This document shows positions 7,533 through 14,055 of a stretch of 50,938 bases of DNA, one piece after another. Location of the stretch: positions 1 to 50,938 of the forward strand of contig CAKZXL010000505.1 in NCBI GenBank assembly GCA_937883885.1. The letters run 5' to 3'. The notes below the pieces were generated by a model. It searched no databases. It was given only the letters and a program-made list of their open reading frames with translations, and was not told the origin of the DNA. Source of the DNA: an uncultured Aquincola sp. GTDB taxonomy: Bacteria > Pseudomonadota > Gammaproteobacteria > Burkholderiales > Burkholderiaceae. Position numbers and translations under genes: made by a program. The stretch's first letter is position 1. Every line of letters starts with the position of its first letter.

Positions 7533-8081
7533 TCAGCCTTTCGGGATGGTGGTGCTTTGGTCGCGGGGCGTTTTGAGCAGGTTGTGGGCGGTGGTGACGC
7601 TTACGGAAAGGGCTGCAGCGATCTGCCTCAGCACGGCGCCCGAGGCGCGCATAGCACGCGCGCGCTCCTGGTACGCGGGTGGAAGGCGCCGATAGGTGCG
7701 GAGGCCTGTCTCAACGGCATGCCTGTTGTTGTGCGCGCGGTCGCACCACTCAAGGTTGGATGCTCGGCAGTCCGCTCGATCACCGTTCAAGTGATTCACA
7801 TCGGTGAAAGTCTCAGGTGATGCGTTTGGCACCCAAGCCAGAGCAACGGCCCGGTGAACGCGACACATACATTGGCGCTGTCCGATGAACAGTGCGACCG
7901 TGGGGTAGCCGTGGGAGAGAGCCGCACGCAGCCAGCGGCCTCCGTGCCTGCTCTTTCCCATGGTCTTGGCAAACGACCAAATGCGTCCGCACTCGGTTAC
8001 GGCATAGCGACCTTCAAAGCCGGGGATCGTGCGAACCGGCATGTCTGGCTCAACGATGGGTATGTGCTTGCGCTTGGTCAT
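7533..8081 (-). CDS. NUMOD4/HNH homing-type endonuclease
   Basis: A 182-residue free-standing nuclease. Residues 18-66 match NUMOD4 (IPGFEGRYAVTECGRIWS...). Residues 74-125 form an HNH_3-type site: RVHRAVALAWVPN, VNHLNGDRADCRASNLEWCD and HNNRHAVETG, with His77, Asn97-His98 and Asn119 as likely catalytic or metal residues. Residues 145-170 read as a helix-turn-helix (RQIAAALSVSVTTAHNLL). Such enzymes nick or cut DNA and spread by homing. It sits between two genes of the recombination operon without 4-bp overlaps, unlike its neighbours, which suggests later insertion. Start chosen at ATG 8081; the longer frame shadows the next gene. Confidence 0.9.
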   Translation of the reverse strand: MTKRKHIPIVEPDMPVRTIPGFEGRYAVTECGRIWSFAKTMGKSRHGGRWLRAALSHGYPTVALFIGQRQCMCRVHRAVALAWVPNASPETFTDVNHLNGDRADCRASNLEWCDRAHNNRHAVETGLRTYRRLPPAYQERARAMRASGAVLRQIAAALSVSVTTAHNLLKTPRDQSTTIPKG

Positions 8082-8082
8082 A

Positions 8083-8295
8083 TCAACGCGCCGGCATGCC
8101 CAGACGGGCCCAGCCGACGATCTCTTCCTGGTGCTGGTGCAGCACCTTCCGCGGCTTGTCCGACACCGCGCAGTCGCTGATGACCTGCTGGCTGCCGGCC
8201 ACGAAGGCACGCTGCAGCCAGCGCTCGATCTCCTCGGGCTTGACCACCGGAGAGACCTCGGCCGCGTACTGCCGGGCGCTGTCGATGAGGGTCAT
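8083..8295 (-). CDS. Small protein coupled to the exonuclease gene
   Basis: A 70-residue protein (MTLIDSARQYAAEVSPVVKP...) whose ATG overlaps the stop of the exonuclease gene (ATGA). Helical throughout, with WLQRAFVAGSQQVISDC in the middle. It may assist the nuclease or annealing step given the coupling. No family recognised. Confidence 0.7.
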   Translation of the reverse strand: MTLIDSARQYAAEVSPVVKPEEIERWLQRAFVAGSQQVISDCAVSDKPRKVLHQHQEEIVGWARLGMPAR

Positions 8296-8891
8296 GCGGC
8301 CCTCCGTTCGACCTCTGCGACCATCGCCTGCAGCTCGCCCTCGAACTGGCGGCAGGCCGCGATCAGCCGCGCGATGTAGGCGTCGTCACGCTCGATGCGC
8401 TGGGTGTAGAGGCGGAAGCGCTCGCTCTGCCGCGGGTCGTAGCTGGTGAAGAGCCACCAGCTGCGGCCGTGCACAGCCATGTTCCCCTGCACCTGGGCGC
8501 GGTGATCGGCCGGCATGCCGTCCAGCCACGTGGCGATGTGCACCGCCTCGTCGTGCGGGCACTTGTTCTCCCATCCGCCGTCGGGCTCGATGAGGCCGTC
8601 AGCGCTGGCGCCGATGAACGGGTACGCCGGGTGCAGCTTGAACGCGGCAGCTTCGATGATGTGGCCGGTGGCCAGCTCTGCCGCGGCCTTGGCGAAGGGC
8701 TCCAGGTCGGTGCCCCAGGCCAGGGCCTTGCCGGTCACCGAGTGCTTGGCTGCAGCGGCCAGGCGCTCGAAGCACAGCTCACGCATGTACTTCTGGCGCG
8801 CGGCCGGCGAGCCCAGTACGTCGTTGAACCGGCTGGCTGTGATCTTGCCGGCACGCTGCAGGTGCCAGTCCTCGGTGCGCTGCTCGATCAC
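8292..8891 (-). CDS. YqaJ-type viral exonuclease (lambda Exo-like)
   Basis: A 199-residue nuclease that should resect double-stranded DNA ends 5' to 3' to make single strands for the RecT partner. YqaJ/PD-(D/E)xK hallmarks are visible: the N-terminal EDWHLQRAGKITASRFNDVLG, catalytic Asp98 in GASADGLI, E108-N-K110 as the ExK motif, and QVQ at 133-135 as the third motif. The length is typical for the family. The start overlaps the recT stop by 4 bp, giving a standard Exo/annealase pair. Confidence 0.93.
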   Translation of the reverse strand: MIEQRTEDWHLQRAGKITASRFNDVLGSPAARQKYMRELCFERLAAAAKHSVTGKALAWGTDLEPFAKAAAELATGHIIEAAAFKLHPAYPFIGASADGLIEPDGGWENKCPHDEAVHIATWLDGMPADHRAQVQGNMAVHGRSWWLFTSYDPRQSERFRLYTQRIERDDAYIARLIAACRQFEGELQAMVAEVERRAA

Positions 8892-9880
8892 GATGCGGCG
8901 CCCTCGCCAGTGGCGCCCGCAGCTGCAGCATCGGCTGCGGCCACCTCGGCCATCTTGCGGTCGGTTTCCTGACCGATGGCGCCGATGCGGTCACGCTCGC
9001 CCAGGCCGATGGCGGCGCGGTCTTCCTTGGGCAGCTTGCCCCAGGCTGCCTTGAATGCCTCGAAGCCGTTGTTGTAGGCCTCCAGCTCCAGCTGCTCGAT
9101 GATCTTGTCGTGGGCCGGCGTGCGGTCGGGCTTGGACGCGGCGGCAGCAGCACCGACCACGGCGGCCGGTGCGTTGCGCGGCGGCGGTGCGGTGGTGGCG
9201 CCGATGCCCGCTGCAGCGCCTTCCTCCAGCTCGTCGGGGGTGTACACGCCCAGGATGACGTCGGGCGCATGCAGGCGGCCCCAGCGCTTGGCGGCCAGGT
9301 AGGCGATCTGCTGGCGCGGGTCGGCTGCCCAGTTCGGCGAGTTGCGCACGCTGCCCACCTGGGCCATCGTGACTTCCAGCAGCCGCGGCTTGCCCTCGCC
9401 GCGCATCGTGGCCCACACGCGCACGCCGCGGTCTGCGCTCTTGTCGGCCTTGCCGTCGACGTTGGTCCAGGTGCCGAACCACTCGAAGTCCAGCCGGGTG
9501 GCCAGGGCCTTGCTGTTGTTCAGCACCGCGATGATGAGCTGCGCCTCGTAGCCGAGGGCGCCGTTCACCAGGTGCGTCTTCTGCGCGACGGCGTTGTGAT
9601 CCATGCCCCAGCGCATGGCCTGGCCGATGACGGCCGCGCAGTCGCCGACGTTGCCCTGCAGGTGCTTCGGGCAGGTGATGCGGCTGGAGGCCATCACCTC
9701 GGCCAGGCGCATCACCTTGTCCAGCATGTCGTCCTGCAGCAGGTCGCGCACGCTGAAAGGCTGCTGGCGCAGCAGGCGGTCGAGTTCGGACGAGGCACCG
9801 GTGGCCTCGTGTGCAGCGGCGGCGATCTCGCCGGTCTTCGGGTCAGCCTGCTGTGCGGCGGTCATGGTGGCGGTGGTCAT
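8888..9880 (-). CDS. recT: RecT-family single-strand annealing protein
   Basis: A 330-residue annealase expected to pair complementary single strands during phage recombination. Core features of RecT: SSRITCPKHLQGNVGDCAAV, AMRWGMDHNAVAQKTHLVNG, LGYEAQLIIAVLN and WAADPRQQIAYLAAKRWGRL, followed by an Ala-rich low-complexity linker (about 225-265) and a helical C-terminus that may bind partners. The ATG at 9880 has GGAG twelve bases upstream. The next gene is its exonuclease partner. Confidence 0.95.
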   Translation of the reverse strand: MTTATMTAAQQADPKTGEIAAAAHEATGASSELDRLLRQQPFSVRDLLQDDMLDKVMRLAEVMASSRITCPKHLQGNVGDCAAVIGQAMRWGMDHNAVAQKTHLVNGALGYEAQLIIAVLNNSKALATRLDFEWFGTWTNVDGKADKSADRGVRVWATMRGEGKPRLLEVTMAQVGSVRNSPNWAADPRQQIAYLAAKRWGRLHAPDVILGVYTPDELEEGAAAGIGATTAPPPRNAPAAVVGAAAAASKPDRTPAHDKIIEQLELEAYNNGFEAFKAAWGKLPKEDRAAIGLGERDRIGAIGQETDRKMAEVAAADAAAAGATGEGAAS

Positions 9881-9927
9881 CGTGGTAGCTCCATGCCCGG
9901 AGACTCAGCCCGGGCGTCGGTTGGGAT

Positions 9928-11097
9928 TCAGTAGGCGAGGGTGTCCAGGTCGTCGGCGACCGTGGCGGCGGCGATGGCTTCTTCGCGGGCGTGGCGGGCG
10001 TTCTGCAGTTCGTCGGCATCGCCGCTGGCATCGGCGGCCTGCCACTGCTTCAGCGCGTCCAGCATCAGCGGCGCGGCATCGCGCACGCGGCGGCAGGCGG
10101 CTTCCTCGGCCTCGCGCTTCGCGCGCGCCGCAGCTTCGGCCGCTTCACGCTCGGCCCGGGCCTTGGCCTCGGCGGCTTCACGTGCGGCACGCTCGCGGGC
10201 TTCCTGCTCTTCGCGCAGGCGGCGCAGCTCAGCGGCTTCAGCATCGAGTCGGCGCTGCTCGGCTTCGTGGGCTTCACGGGCCATGCGGTCGGCCTCGGCG
10301 CGCTCCGCAGCCGCCTTGCGGTCGGCTTCCTCGCGGGCGGCGCGGGCCTCGGCCTGCTCACGCTCGAACGCCGCGCGCTCTTCGGCCAGGCGCTGGCGCT
10401 CGGCTGCGGCTTCGGCAGCCTGACGCTCACGCTCCACACGCTCGCGCTCGGCCTGCTCGGCGCGCAGTCGGTCCAGCTCGGCACGCTCGGCCGCCGCGCG
10501 GGCCGCATCGGCTTCGCGCTGCACCGCGGCGGCATGCTGGGCGCGCAGGCTGGCCAGCACCTTCGTGCGCGAGGCCTCGGCCTGCTGCTCGAATTCCTGG
10601 AAGCTTTCGTCGATCTTCAGCGCCACCAGGGCGGTGATGCGCTGTTCGATGTCGCAGGCTTCGCCGTCGCCCACCAGGGCCATGTCGGCGATCTCGGCGA
10701 CGCGCTGCTGCAAGGCCGCCACGCGGCGCTGTTCCTCGGCCGCCTTGCGCTGGCGCTCGGCTTCCTTGCGCTGCTCTTCGGCCTTGATGGCTGCATCGAC
10801 CGGGCCTTCCAGCTTCTCGATCTCGCCGGTGATGCGCTTGGCCTCGTCGTTGCGAGCCTTGATGCGCGCCTGGTCGTCGGCGTTGAGCTGCAGGCGCATT
10901 TTGTCGAGCGAGGTGCGCAGGCTCACCAGTTCTTTGCGCACGGCCCGCGCGTCACGGTCACCGCTGGCGGTGCTGCAGTCCCACACCACACCGGCATACC
11001 GGCGCTGCAGGTCGGCCAGCGCCGCCGCGGTGCGGGTGTACTCGGCAATCTGGGTGGTGGTGGCCGAGTCGTCGGCCTCGATGACGGTCTGTTCCAT
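9928..11097 (-). CDS. Long coiled-coil phage protein
   Basis: A 389-residue protein dominated by an Ala/Arg/Glu coiled coil (about 95-345) of repeated EAERQRKAAEEQRR-like heptads, flanked by a short N-terminal helical domain and a C-terminal ...LKQWQAADASGDADELQNAR segment. Its place directly upstream of recT in the same operon is where many phages encode nuclease inhibitors or helical scaffolds (Gam- or DUF1351-like). That comparison rests on position and shape only. The low-complexity composition makes similarity searches unreliable. Confidence 0.8.
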   Translation of the reverse strand: MEQTVIEADDSATTTQIAEYTRTAAALADLQRRYAGVVWDCSTASGDRDARAVRKELVSLRTSLDKMRLQLNADDQARIKARNDEAKRITGEIEKLEGPVDAAIKAEEQRKEAERQRKAAEEQRRVAALQQRVAEIADMALVGDGEACDIEQRITALVALKIDESFQEFEQQAEASRTKVLASLRAQHAAAVQREADAARAAAERAELDRLRAEQAERERVERERQAAEAAAERQRLAEERAAFEREQAEARAAREEADRKAAAERAEADRMAREAHEAEQRRLDAEAAELRRLREEQEARERAAREAAEAKARAEREAAEAAARAKREAEEAACRRVRDAAPLMLDALKQWQAADASGDADELQNARHAREEAIAAATVADDLDTLAY

Positions 11098-11100
11098 AGG

Positions 11101-11364
11101 TCAGTCCTTGGTGATGGAGTTGTTCTCTGCCGCCCGCTGCGCAGCGAAGCGCTCGGCCTGCCGGCGCGCGCGCTCGTCCCACTGCTCGGGCGTCAACATC
11201 GCGTAGCCCTTGCGGTTGCCCAGGCGCGGGTGGCACAGCTCGGTGATCTGCTCCAGCAGCTCGCCGAAGCACAGCTGCTGCGTCTCGCGGCCGTACTCGT
11301 CGATGACGTTGAAGCTGTGGCCGCCGAACTCATTGGTGCCGGCCTCGATGACAAAGCGCCGCAT
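11101..11364 (-). CDS. Hypothetical phage protein
   Basis: An 87-residue protein starting at ATG 11364, which touches the upstream stop (TGATG). The reading frame also has GTG codons just upstream. It has an N-terminal beta part (MRRFVIEAGTNEFGGHSFNV) and a basic helical end (DERARRQAERFAAQRA). Unknown function; cotranscribed with recombination genes. Confidence 0.7.
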   Translation of the reverse strand: MRRFVIEAGTNEFGGHSFNVIDEYGRETQQLCFGELLEQITELCHPRLGNRKGYAMLTPEQWDERARRQAERFAAQRAAENNSITKD

Positions 11365-11669
11365 CACCACCCCCACCGAAACGTGTCGCGCCAGGCGCTG
11401 CGCACGGCATCCGCGGCCAGCCGCAAGAACGACGGCCGGAGGTAGATCTCGACCGCAGCGGCGCGCTCATCGGCAAAGGCTTCGCTGGTGGACCGTGGAT
11501 AGCGCCGCGTCGTCGGGCAGCCGTAGCGCTCGGCGATGTGCCGATCGACGTCGGCTTCGGTGAGCGCGCCGATGCCGCAGTCGCACGGGCCGCGGCCCTG
11601 GCTGCAGGTGCCGCCGCAGGCGGGGAGGGTGGCCACGCGGTGCGTGGACAGGGTGTAGACGGTTCCCAT
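11364..11669 (-). CDS. Cys-rich N-terminal hypothetical protein
   Basis: A 101-residue protein from ATG 11669. Early on it has CGGTCSQGRGPCDCG, a cluster of four cysteines fit for a small zinc knuckle, followed by a helical region with DVDRHIAERYG and a basic tail. Start chosen because longer forms overlap the next gene. Function unknown; might bind nucleic acid. Confidence 0.7.
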   Translation of the reverse strand: MGTVYTLSTHRVATLPACGGTCSQGRGPCDCGIGALTEADVDRHIAERYGCPTTRRYPRSTSEAFADERAAAVEIYLRPSFLRLAADAVRSAWRDTFRWGW

Positions 11670-11670
11670 G

Positions 11671-11829
11671 TCAGGCTCCAAACCACGGGCCGGGCCTGGC
11701 AGCCGAGCCCGCGATGGTTGCGAGGAAGACGAACAGGCCAAGGGCGGCCTGCCCGCGGCGCTGCCACACGAAGCGGCCGACGGCGACCAGCGCCACCAGC
11801 AGCAATTCCAGGAAGAGGGCCACCTTCAC
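11671..11829 (-). CDS. 52-residue two-span membrane protein
   Basis: GTG start at 11829 overlapping the stop of the preceding micro-gene (GTGA). The product MKVALFLELLLVALVAVGRF... has one clear hydrophobic segment, a short WQRRGQ loop and a second segment (ALGLFVFLATIAG), so two membrane helices are likely. The coupling with the next upstream membrane peptide suggests the pair acts together, perhaps at the envelope. No family recognised. Confidence 0.6.
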   Translation of the reverse strand: MKVALFLELLLVALVAVGRFVWQRRGQAALGLFVFLATIAGSAARPGPWFGA

Positions 11830-11951
11830 AGCGACCACCACACGCCCGCGAGGGCAAGGGCAACGGCCGCCAGGGCCTGGGCCACGGTCAGCGCGATGTC
11901 GCGCACGCGGCGGTGATGGGCCATGAAGCGCAGGTCTTGGTCGGTGGTCAT
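11826..11951 (-). CDS. 41-residue membrane peptide
   Basis: ATG at 11951 overlaps the upstream stop (ATGA), and its own TGA overlaps the next GTG. The peptide MTTDQDLRFMAHHRRVRDIA... has a basic N-terminus followed by one hydrophobic helix (LTVAQALAAVALALAGVWW). Found only by checking frames too short for routine calling. The two overlaps support it. Confidence 0.6.
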   Translation of the reverse strand: MTTDQDLRFMAHHRRVRDIALTVAQALAAVALALAGVWWSL

Positions 11952-12418
11952 GCCTTAAACCGCGCCCGCTGCGCGTCCTCGTAGGCCTTCTCCAGCGTCG
12001 GCAGCATCTCCGCATGCCGGCGCTTCGCTTCGTCCAGCGCGATGTCGGCGTTGTGCGCCTTGATGCGCTCGCGCAGCACCACCACGGCCGGCAGCACCTG
12101 GTCGTTCGTGCCGCCGCCCACGATGGCCAGCAGCGTGTCGAAGGACTGCGCGGCCATGTCGGTGATGCCGTCGAGCTTCACCGCGTCAGTGGTGTCGGTG
12201 CACAGCTTGCTGATGGTCCAGGCCACCAGGTCGGGCGTGCGCAGCTGCTCGTCGGCCACGTCCTCGGCCAGCTGCTCGACGGTGGGCACCGAGGCCTCGA
12301 TGTCGTCGGCGTCGTTGCGCGGGTCGTTCGGGTTCATGGTCGGCGCCGCGTGCAGGTCAGCGTCGAAGCAGTGCGGGCCGCGCCAGGCCAGCATGGCGCT
12401 GGTGAGGATGGCGCTCAT
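11948..12418 (-). CDS. Hypothetical phage protein
   Basis: A 156-residue soluble protein (ATG 12418). The N-terminal 35 residues look disordered (PTMNPNDPRNDADDIEA); a shorter product from the internal ATG at residue 28 is possible. The rest is helical with acidic and amphipathic segments (VEQLAEDVADEQLR, LEKAYEDAQRARF). Unknown function, second gene after the leftward promoter. Confidence 0.7.
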   Translation of the reverse strand: MSAILTSAMLAWRGPHCFDADLHAAPTMNPNDPRNDADDIEASVPTVEQLAEDVADEQLRTPDLVAWTISKLCTDTTDAVKLDGITDMAAQSFDTLLAIVGGGTNDQVLPAVVVLRERIKAHNADIALDEAKRRHAEMLPTLEKAYEDAQRARFKA

Positions 12419-12609
12419 TGCAGCCGCTCCAGGCCGTTGTGGGGCACGAAGCGGTAGCGGCGCTGCTCGTTCTTGCCCAGGCCAACCAGGATGTACGCGT
12501 CAGGCTTGTAGTCGCCCGGCGTGGCTTCCTTGGCCGCCACGCGCAGGCTGAGGAAGCCCACGCGCACGGTCTCGCCGATCTCCCATGTCTGCTTGCTGTT
12601 GCTGATCAC
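12415..12609 (-). CDS. First gene of the leftward operon, small beta-rich protein
   Basis: A 64-residue protein starting at GTG 12609 with GGAGAGAG nine bases upstream, about 26 bp from the predicted transcription start of pL. The sequence (QTWEIGETVRVGFLSLRVAA ... AYILVGLGKNEQRRYRFVPH) suggests a small SH3-like beta barrel. In lambda the first pL gene is the antiterminator N, but nothing here resembles N. Function unknown. Confidence 0.75.
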   Translation of the reverse strand: MISNSKQTWEIGETVRVGFLSLRVAAKEATPGDYKPDAYILVGLGKNEQRRYRFVPHNGLERLQ

Positions 12610-12641
12610 AGTGCTCTCTCCATCGGGGTGTCGATGTCGAG

Positions 12642-12670
12642 AGGTTAAGCGCGCCGCTTCTACAAGTCAA
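12642..12670 (-). promoter_or_regulatory. Leftward early promoter pL
   Basis: On the minus strand TTGACT (12670-12665) and TAACCT (12647-12642) are separated by exactly 17 bp, a good sigma-70 promoter pointing at the recombination/integration operon. Operator palindromes cover both the -10 and the -35 element, so the repressor would block RNA polymerase directly. Confidence 0.85.
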
Positions 12671-12681
12671 GCGCGCCGCTT
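12647..12681. promoter_or_regulatory. Operator pair at pL
   Basis: AAGCGCGCCGCTT occurs twice, at 12647-12659 and 12669-12681, 22 bp centre to centre. Each is an AAGCG/CGCTT inverted repeat with a 3-bp spacer. The same palindrome type occurs twice with the same spacing at pR. Binding by the Xre-type repressor and the Cro-like protein is inferred. Confidence 0.85.
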
Positions 12682-12692
12682 ATGACTTGGGC

Positions 12693-12717
12693 AAAAAATA
12701 TCCGCCCGCAGGCGGAT
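12693..12717 (-). terminator. Terminator of the repressor operon
   Basis: Read on the minus strand, ATCCGCC and GGCGGAT form a 7-bp stem around TGCG and are followed by ATTTTTT. It lies after the last lysogenic gene (ends 12735) and before pL, so repressor transcription would stop before the leftward early operon. Confidence 0.85.
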
Positions 12718-12734
12718 GGGCTGCAGCGTGTCCG

Positions 12735-13034
12735 CTACAGCAGCGTGCGAATTTCCGGCGCTCCGGCGGCGCTGAACATGCAGCAGAGCAGGGCGGCCCA
12801 GAAGAACGCCGAAGGCCCCAGGGCCGGCTGCGTGCCCCGCCAGCGTTGCACCGCGTTGGCGAAGGCCATGATGCCCAGCACCAGCAGCGCCAGCGCAACA
12901 GCCTTCACCGAGTGAAACACCAGCAGTTCAGCCCAGTGCACGCGGTCGGTGGCGTCGCCGCGCATGCCGGCGGCCGAGGTGATGGCGGCAAAGAAGACCA
13001 GAACGGCCGCGGTGTGGATGGCACGCAGCGTCAT
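12735..13034 (-). CDS. Three-span membrane protein in the repressor operon
   Basis: A 99-residue hydrophobic protein: one segment near the N-terminus (AAVLVFFAAITSAAG), a second about 40-60 (VKAVALALLVLGIMAFA) and a third about 75-92 (ALGPSAFFWAALLCCMF). Being cotranscribed with the repressor it should be made in the lysogen, which fits a superinfection-exclusion or other lysogenic-conversion role. That is inference from position. The ribosome site is weak. Confidence 0.6.
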   Translation of the reverse strand: MTLRAIHTAAVLVFFAAITSAAGMRGDATDRVHWAELLVFHSVKAVALALLVLGIMAFANAVQRWRGTQPALGPSAFFWAALLCCMFSAAGAPEIRTLL

Positions 13035-13038
13035 GACT

Positions 13039-13125
13039 TCAGGCTCTGGTGCGGGCGGGCGGCGCCTGCCGCGTGCCGCAGTCGTTGCACCGCCCGTGCT
13101 CGGTTAGGCACCACGAGAACCACAT
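13039..13125 (-). CDS. 28-residue Cys-rich micro-protein
   Basis: ATG at 13125 with AGGGGG a few bases upstream; it stops 4 bp before the next gene. The peptide MWFSWCLTEHGRCNDCGTRQ... has C-x6-C-x2-C plus a histidine, which could bind one zinc. Placed between the repressor gene and the membrane protein in one transcript. Supported only by ribosome site, spacing and composition. Confidence 0.45.
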   Translation of the reverse strand: MWFSWCLTEHGRCNDCGTRQAPPARTRA

Positions 13126-13184
13126 GCACCCCCTAGAAGCTTGGTGAAAAGTGGCGTTGTGGGGTTTGTGCGTCACAAGTAACC

Positions 13185-13679
13185 TCAAGTTGGGCCACCT
13201 GTTGCCGACGCGCGACTGCCTTTTTCTGTAGACCGCCGCTGCGCTGCCAGCGCCTGGTACTGCTCGACCAGCCCGCGCAGCCGGCCCTGGATCTCAAGGA
13301 TGTCGTTGTGGGACAACCCCTCAAACGCCTCTGGGCCCAAGTCGGGGAAGGGCCATCCCGGTAGCTGGTTGATCCGCCGCAGCGGGATAGGCGCCGCTGG
13401 TGCCGGTGAAAAACCTCCCAGCACCGCCTGCATCGGCTCCGCCAGCTCGCGCGGGCTGTCCATCCAGCCGGCGGGCTTGCCCATGCACGCCTCCAGCTTG
13501 CGCGCCATGCGGCTGCCCATCTCGCGCTCGCGGCCCGTCTTGGTGTCCCGCGCGCGGTTGCGGATCTGGCTGAGGTAGACGGCATTTGTGTTGGCCAAGT
13601 CGGCCAGCCGCTCGGCCGAGCCAACCTCGTTGATCAGGATCTCCAGCGCTTGGCGGCGGTATTCGGCAGTGGTGCTCAC
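13185..13679 (-). CDS. Xre/CI-type phage repressor lacking S24 domain
   Basis: A 164-residue DNA-binding repressor from GTG 13679. Residues 18-45 are a helix-turn-helix (GSAERLADLANTNAVYLSQI) followed by the KLEACMGKPAGWMDSP stretch typical of Burkholderiales phage repressors. The usual C-terminal S24/LexA-like peptidase with its Ser-Lys dyad is absent; only a Pro-rich linker and a helical tail (NDILEIQGRLRGLVEQYQAL) follow. An in-frame ATG at 13733 would put both strong pR operators inside or at the edge of the gene, so the GTG is preferred. It should hold pL and pR shut and may control its own synthesis. Confidence 0.85.
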   Translation of the reverse strand: MSTTAEYRRQALEILINEVGSAERLADLANTNAVYLSQIRNRARDTKTGREREMGSRMARKLEACMGKPAGWMDSPRELAEPMQAVLGGFSPAPAAPIPLRRINQLPGWPFPDLGPEAFEGLSHNDILEIQGRLRGLVEQYQALAAQRRSTEKGSRASATGGPT

Positions 13680-13715
13680 CCGTGCATTGCAACCAGCGCG
13701 CTTAAACGACGCCAC

Positions 13716-13750
13716 AAGCGTCACGCTTGCCATAGCAAAGCGACGCGCTT
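13716..13750. promoter_or_regulatory. Operator pair at pR
   Basis: AAGCGTCACGCTT (13716-13728) and AAGCGACGCGCTT (13738-13750) are two more AAGCGnnnCGCTT palindromes, again 22 bp apart. A weaker site (AACCAGCGCGCTT, 13691-13703) sits nearer the repressor start. The arrangement overlaps the -35 and -10 of pR as at pL. Confidence 0.85.
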
Positions 13751-13755
13751 AAGAT
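13727..13755 (+). promoter_or_regulatory. Rightward early promoter pR
   Basis: TTGCCA (13727-13732) and TAAGAT (13750-13755) with a 17-bp spacer. The expected start site is about 13762, the A of the ATG of the cro-like gene, and no ribosome-binding sequence precedes that ATG, so the transcript may be leaderless. Confidence 0.8.
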
Positions 13756-13761
13756 AAGCGC

Positions 13762-14055
13762 ATGGACCTGCACACATACGCATCAGAGCGCGGACGCCTG
13801 AGCGCCCTCGCACAAGAGATCGGCGCGCAGCCGCAACTCGTTTGGCAGTGGGCGAATGCCGTGCGGCGTGTGCCGCAAGAGCGGTGCCCGCTGATCGAGC
13901 GTGCGACCGGCGGACAGGTGACCTGCATGGACCTGCGCCCAGACGTTGCCTGGCACCGCATCCCGTGTGCGGATTGGCCGTGGCATCCCGAAGGTAAGCC
14001 GCTGATCGACCCGACGGCGGCCGTCCCCACCGCTGAAGCGCAGCAGGCGGCCTGA
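13762..14055 (+). CDS. YdaS/Cro-like regulator
   Basis: A 97-residue protein divergent from the repressor. Residues 5-50 follow the YdaS/Cro pattern (YASERGRLSALAQEIGAQPQ, then WQWANAVRRVPQERCPLIER), a helix-turn-helix read by position 25-40; the second half is Pro-rich (DVAWHRIPCADWPWHPEGKP), which is standard for these Cro analogues. It would compete for the AAGCGnnnCGCTT operators and favour lytic growth. The start codon coincides with the predicted transcription start of pR. Confidence 0.88.
   Translation: MDLHTYASERGRLSALAQEIGAQPQLVWQWANAVRRVPQERCPLIERATGGQVTCMDLRPDVAWHRIPCADWPWHPEGKPLIDPTAAVPTAEAQQAA

Noticed and set aside
13185..13733. Repressor start at ATG 13733
   Set aside because: It would place the operators and pR elements inside the coding sequence; GTG 13679 leaves a normal 82-bp control region between the divergent genes.
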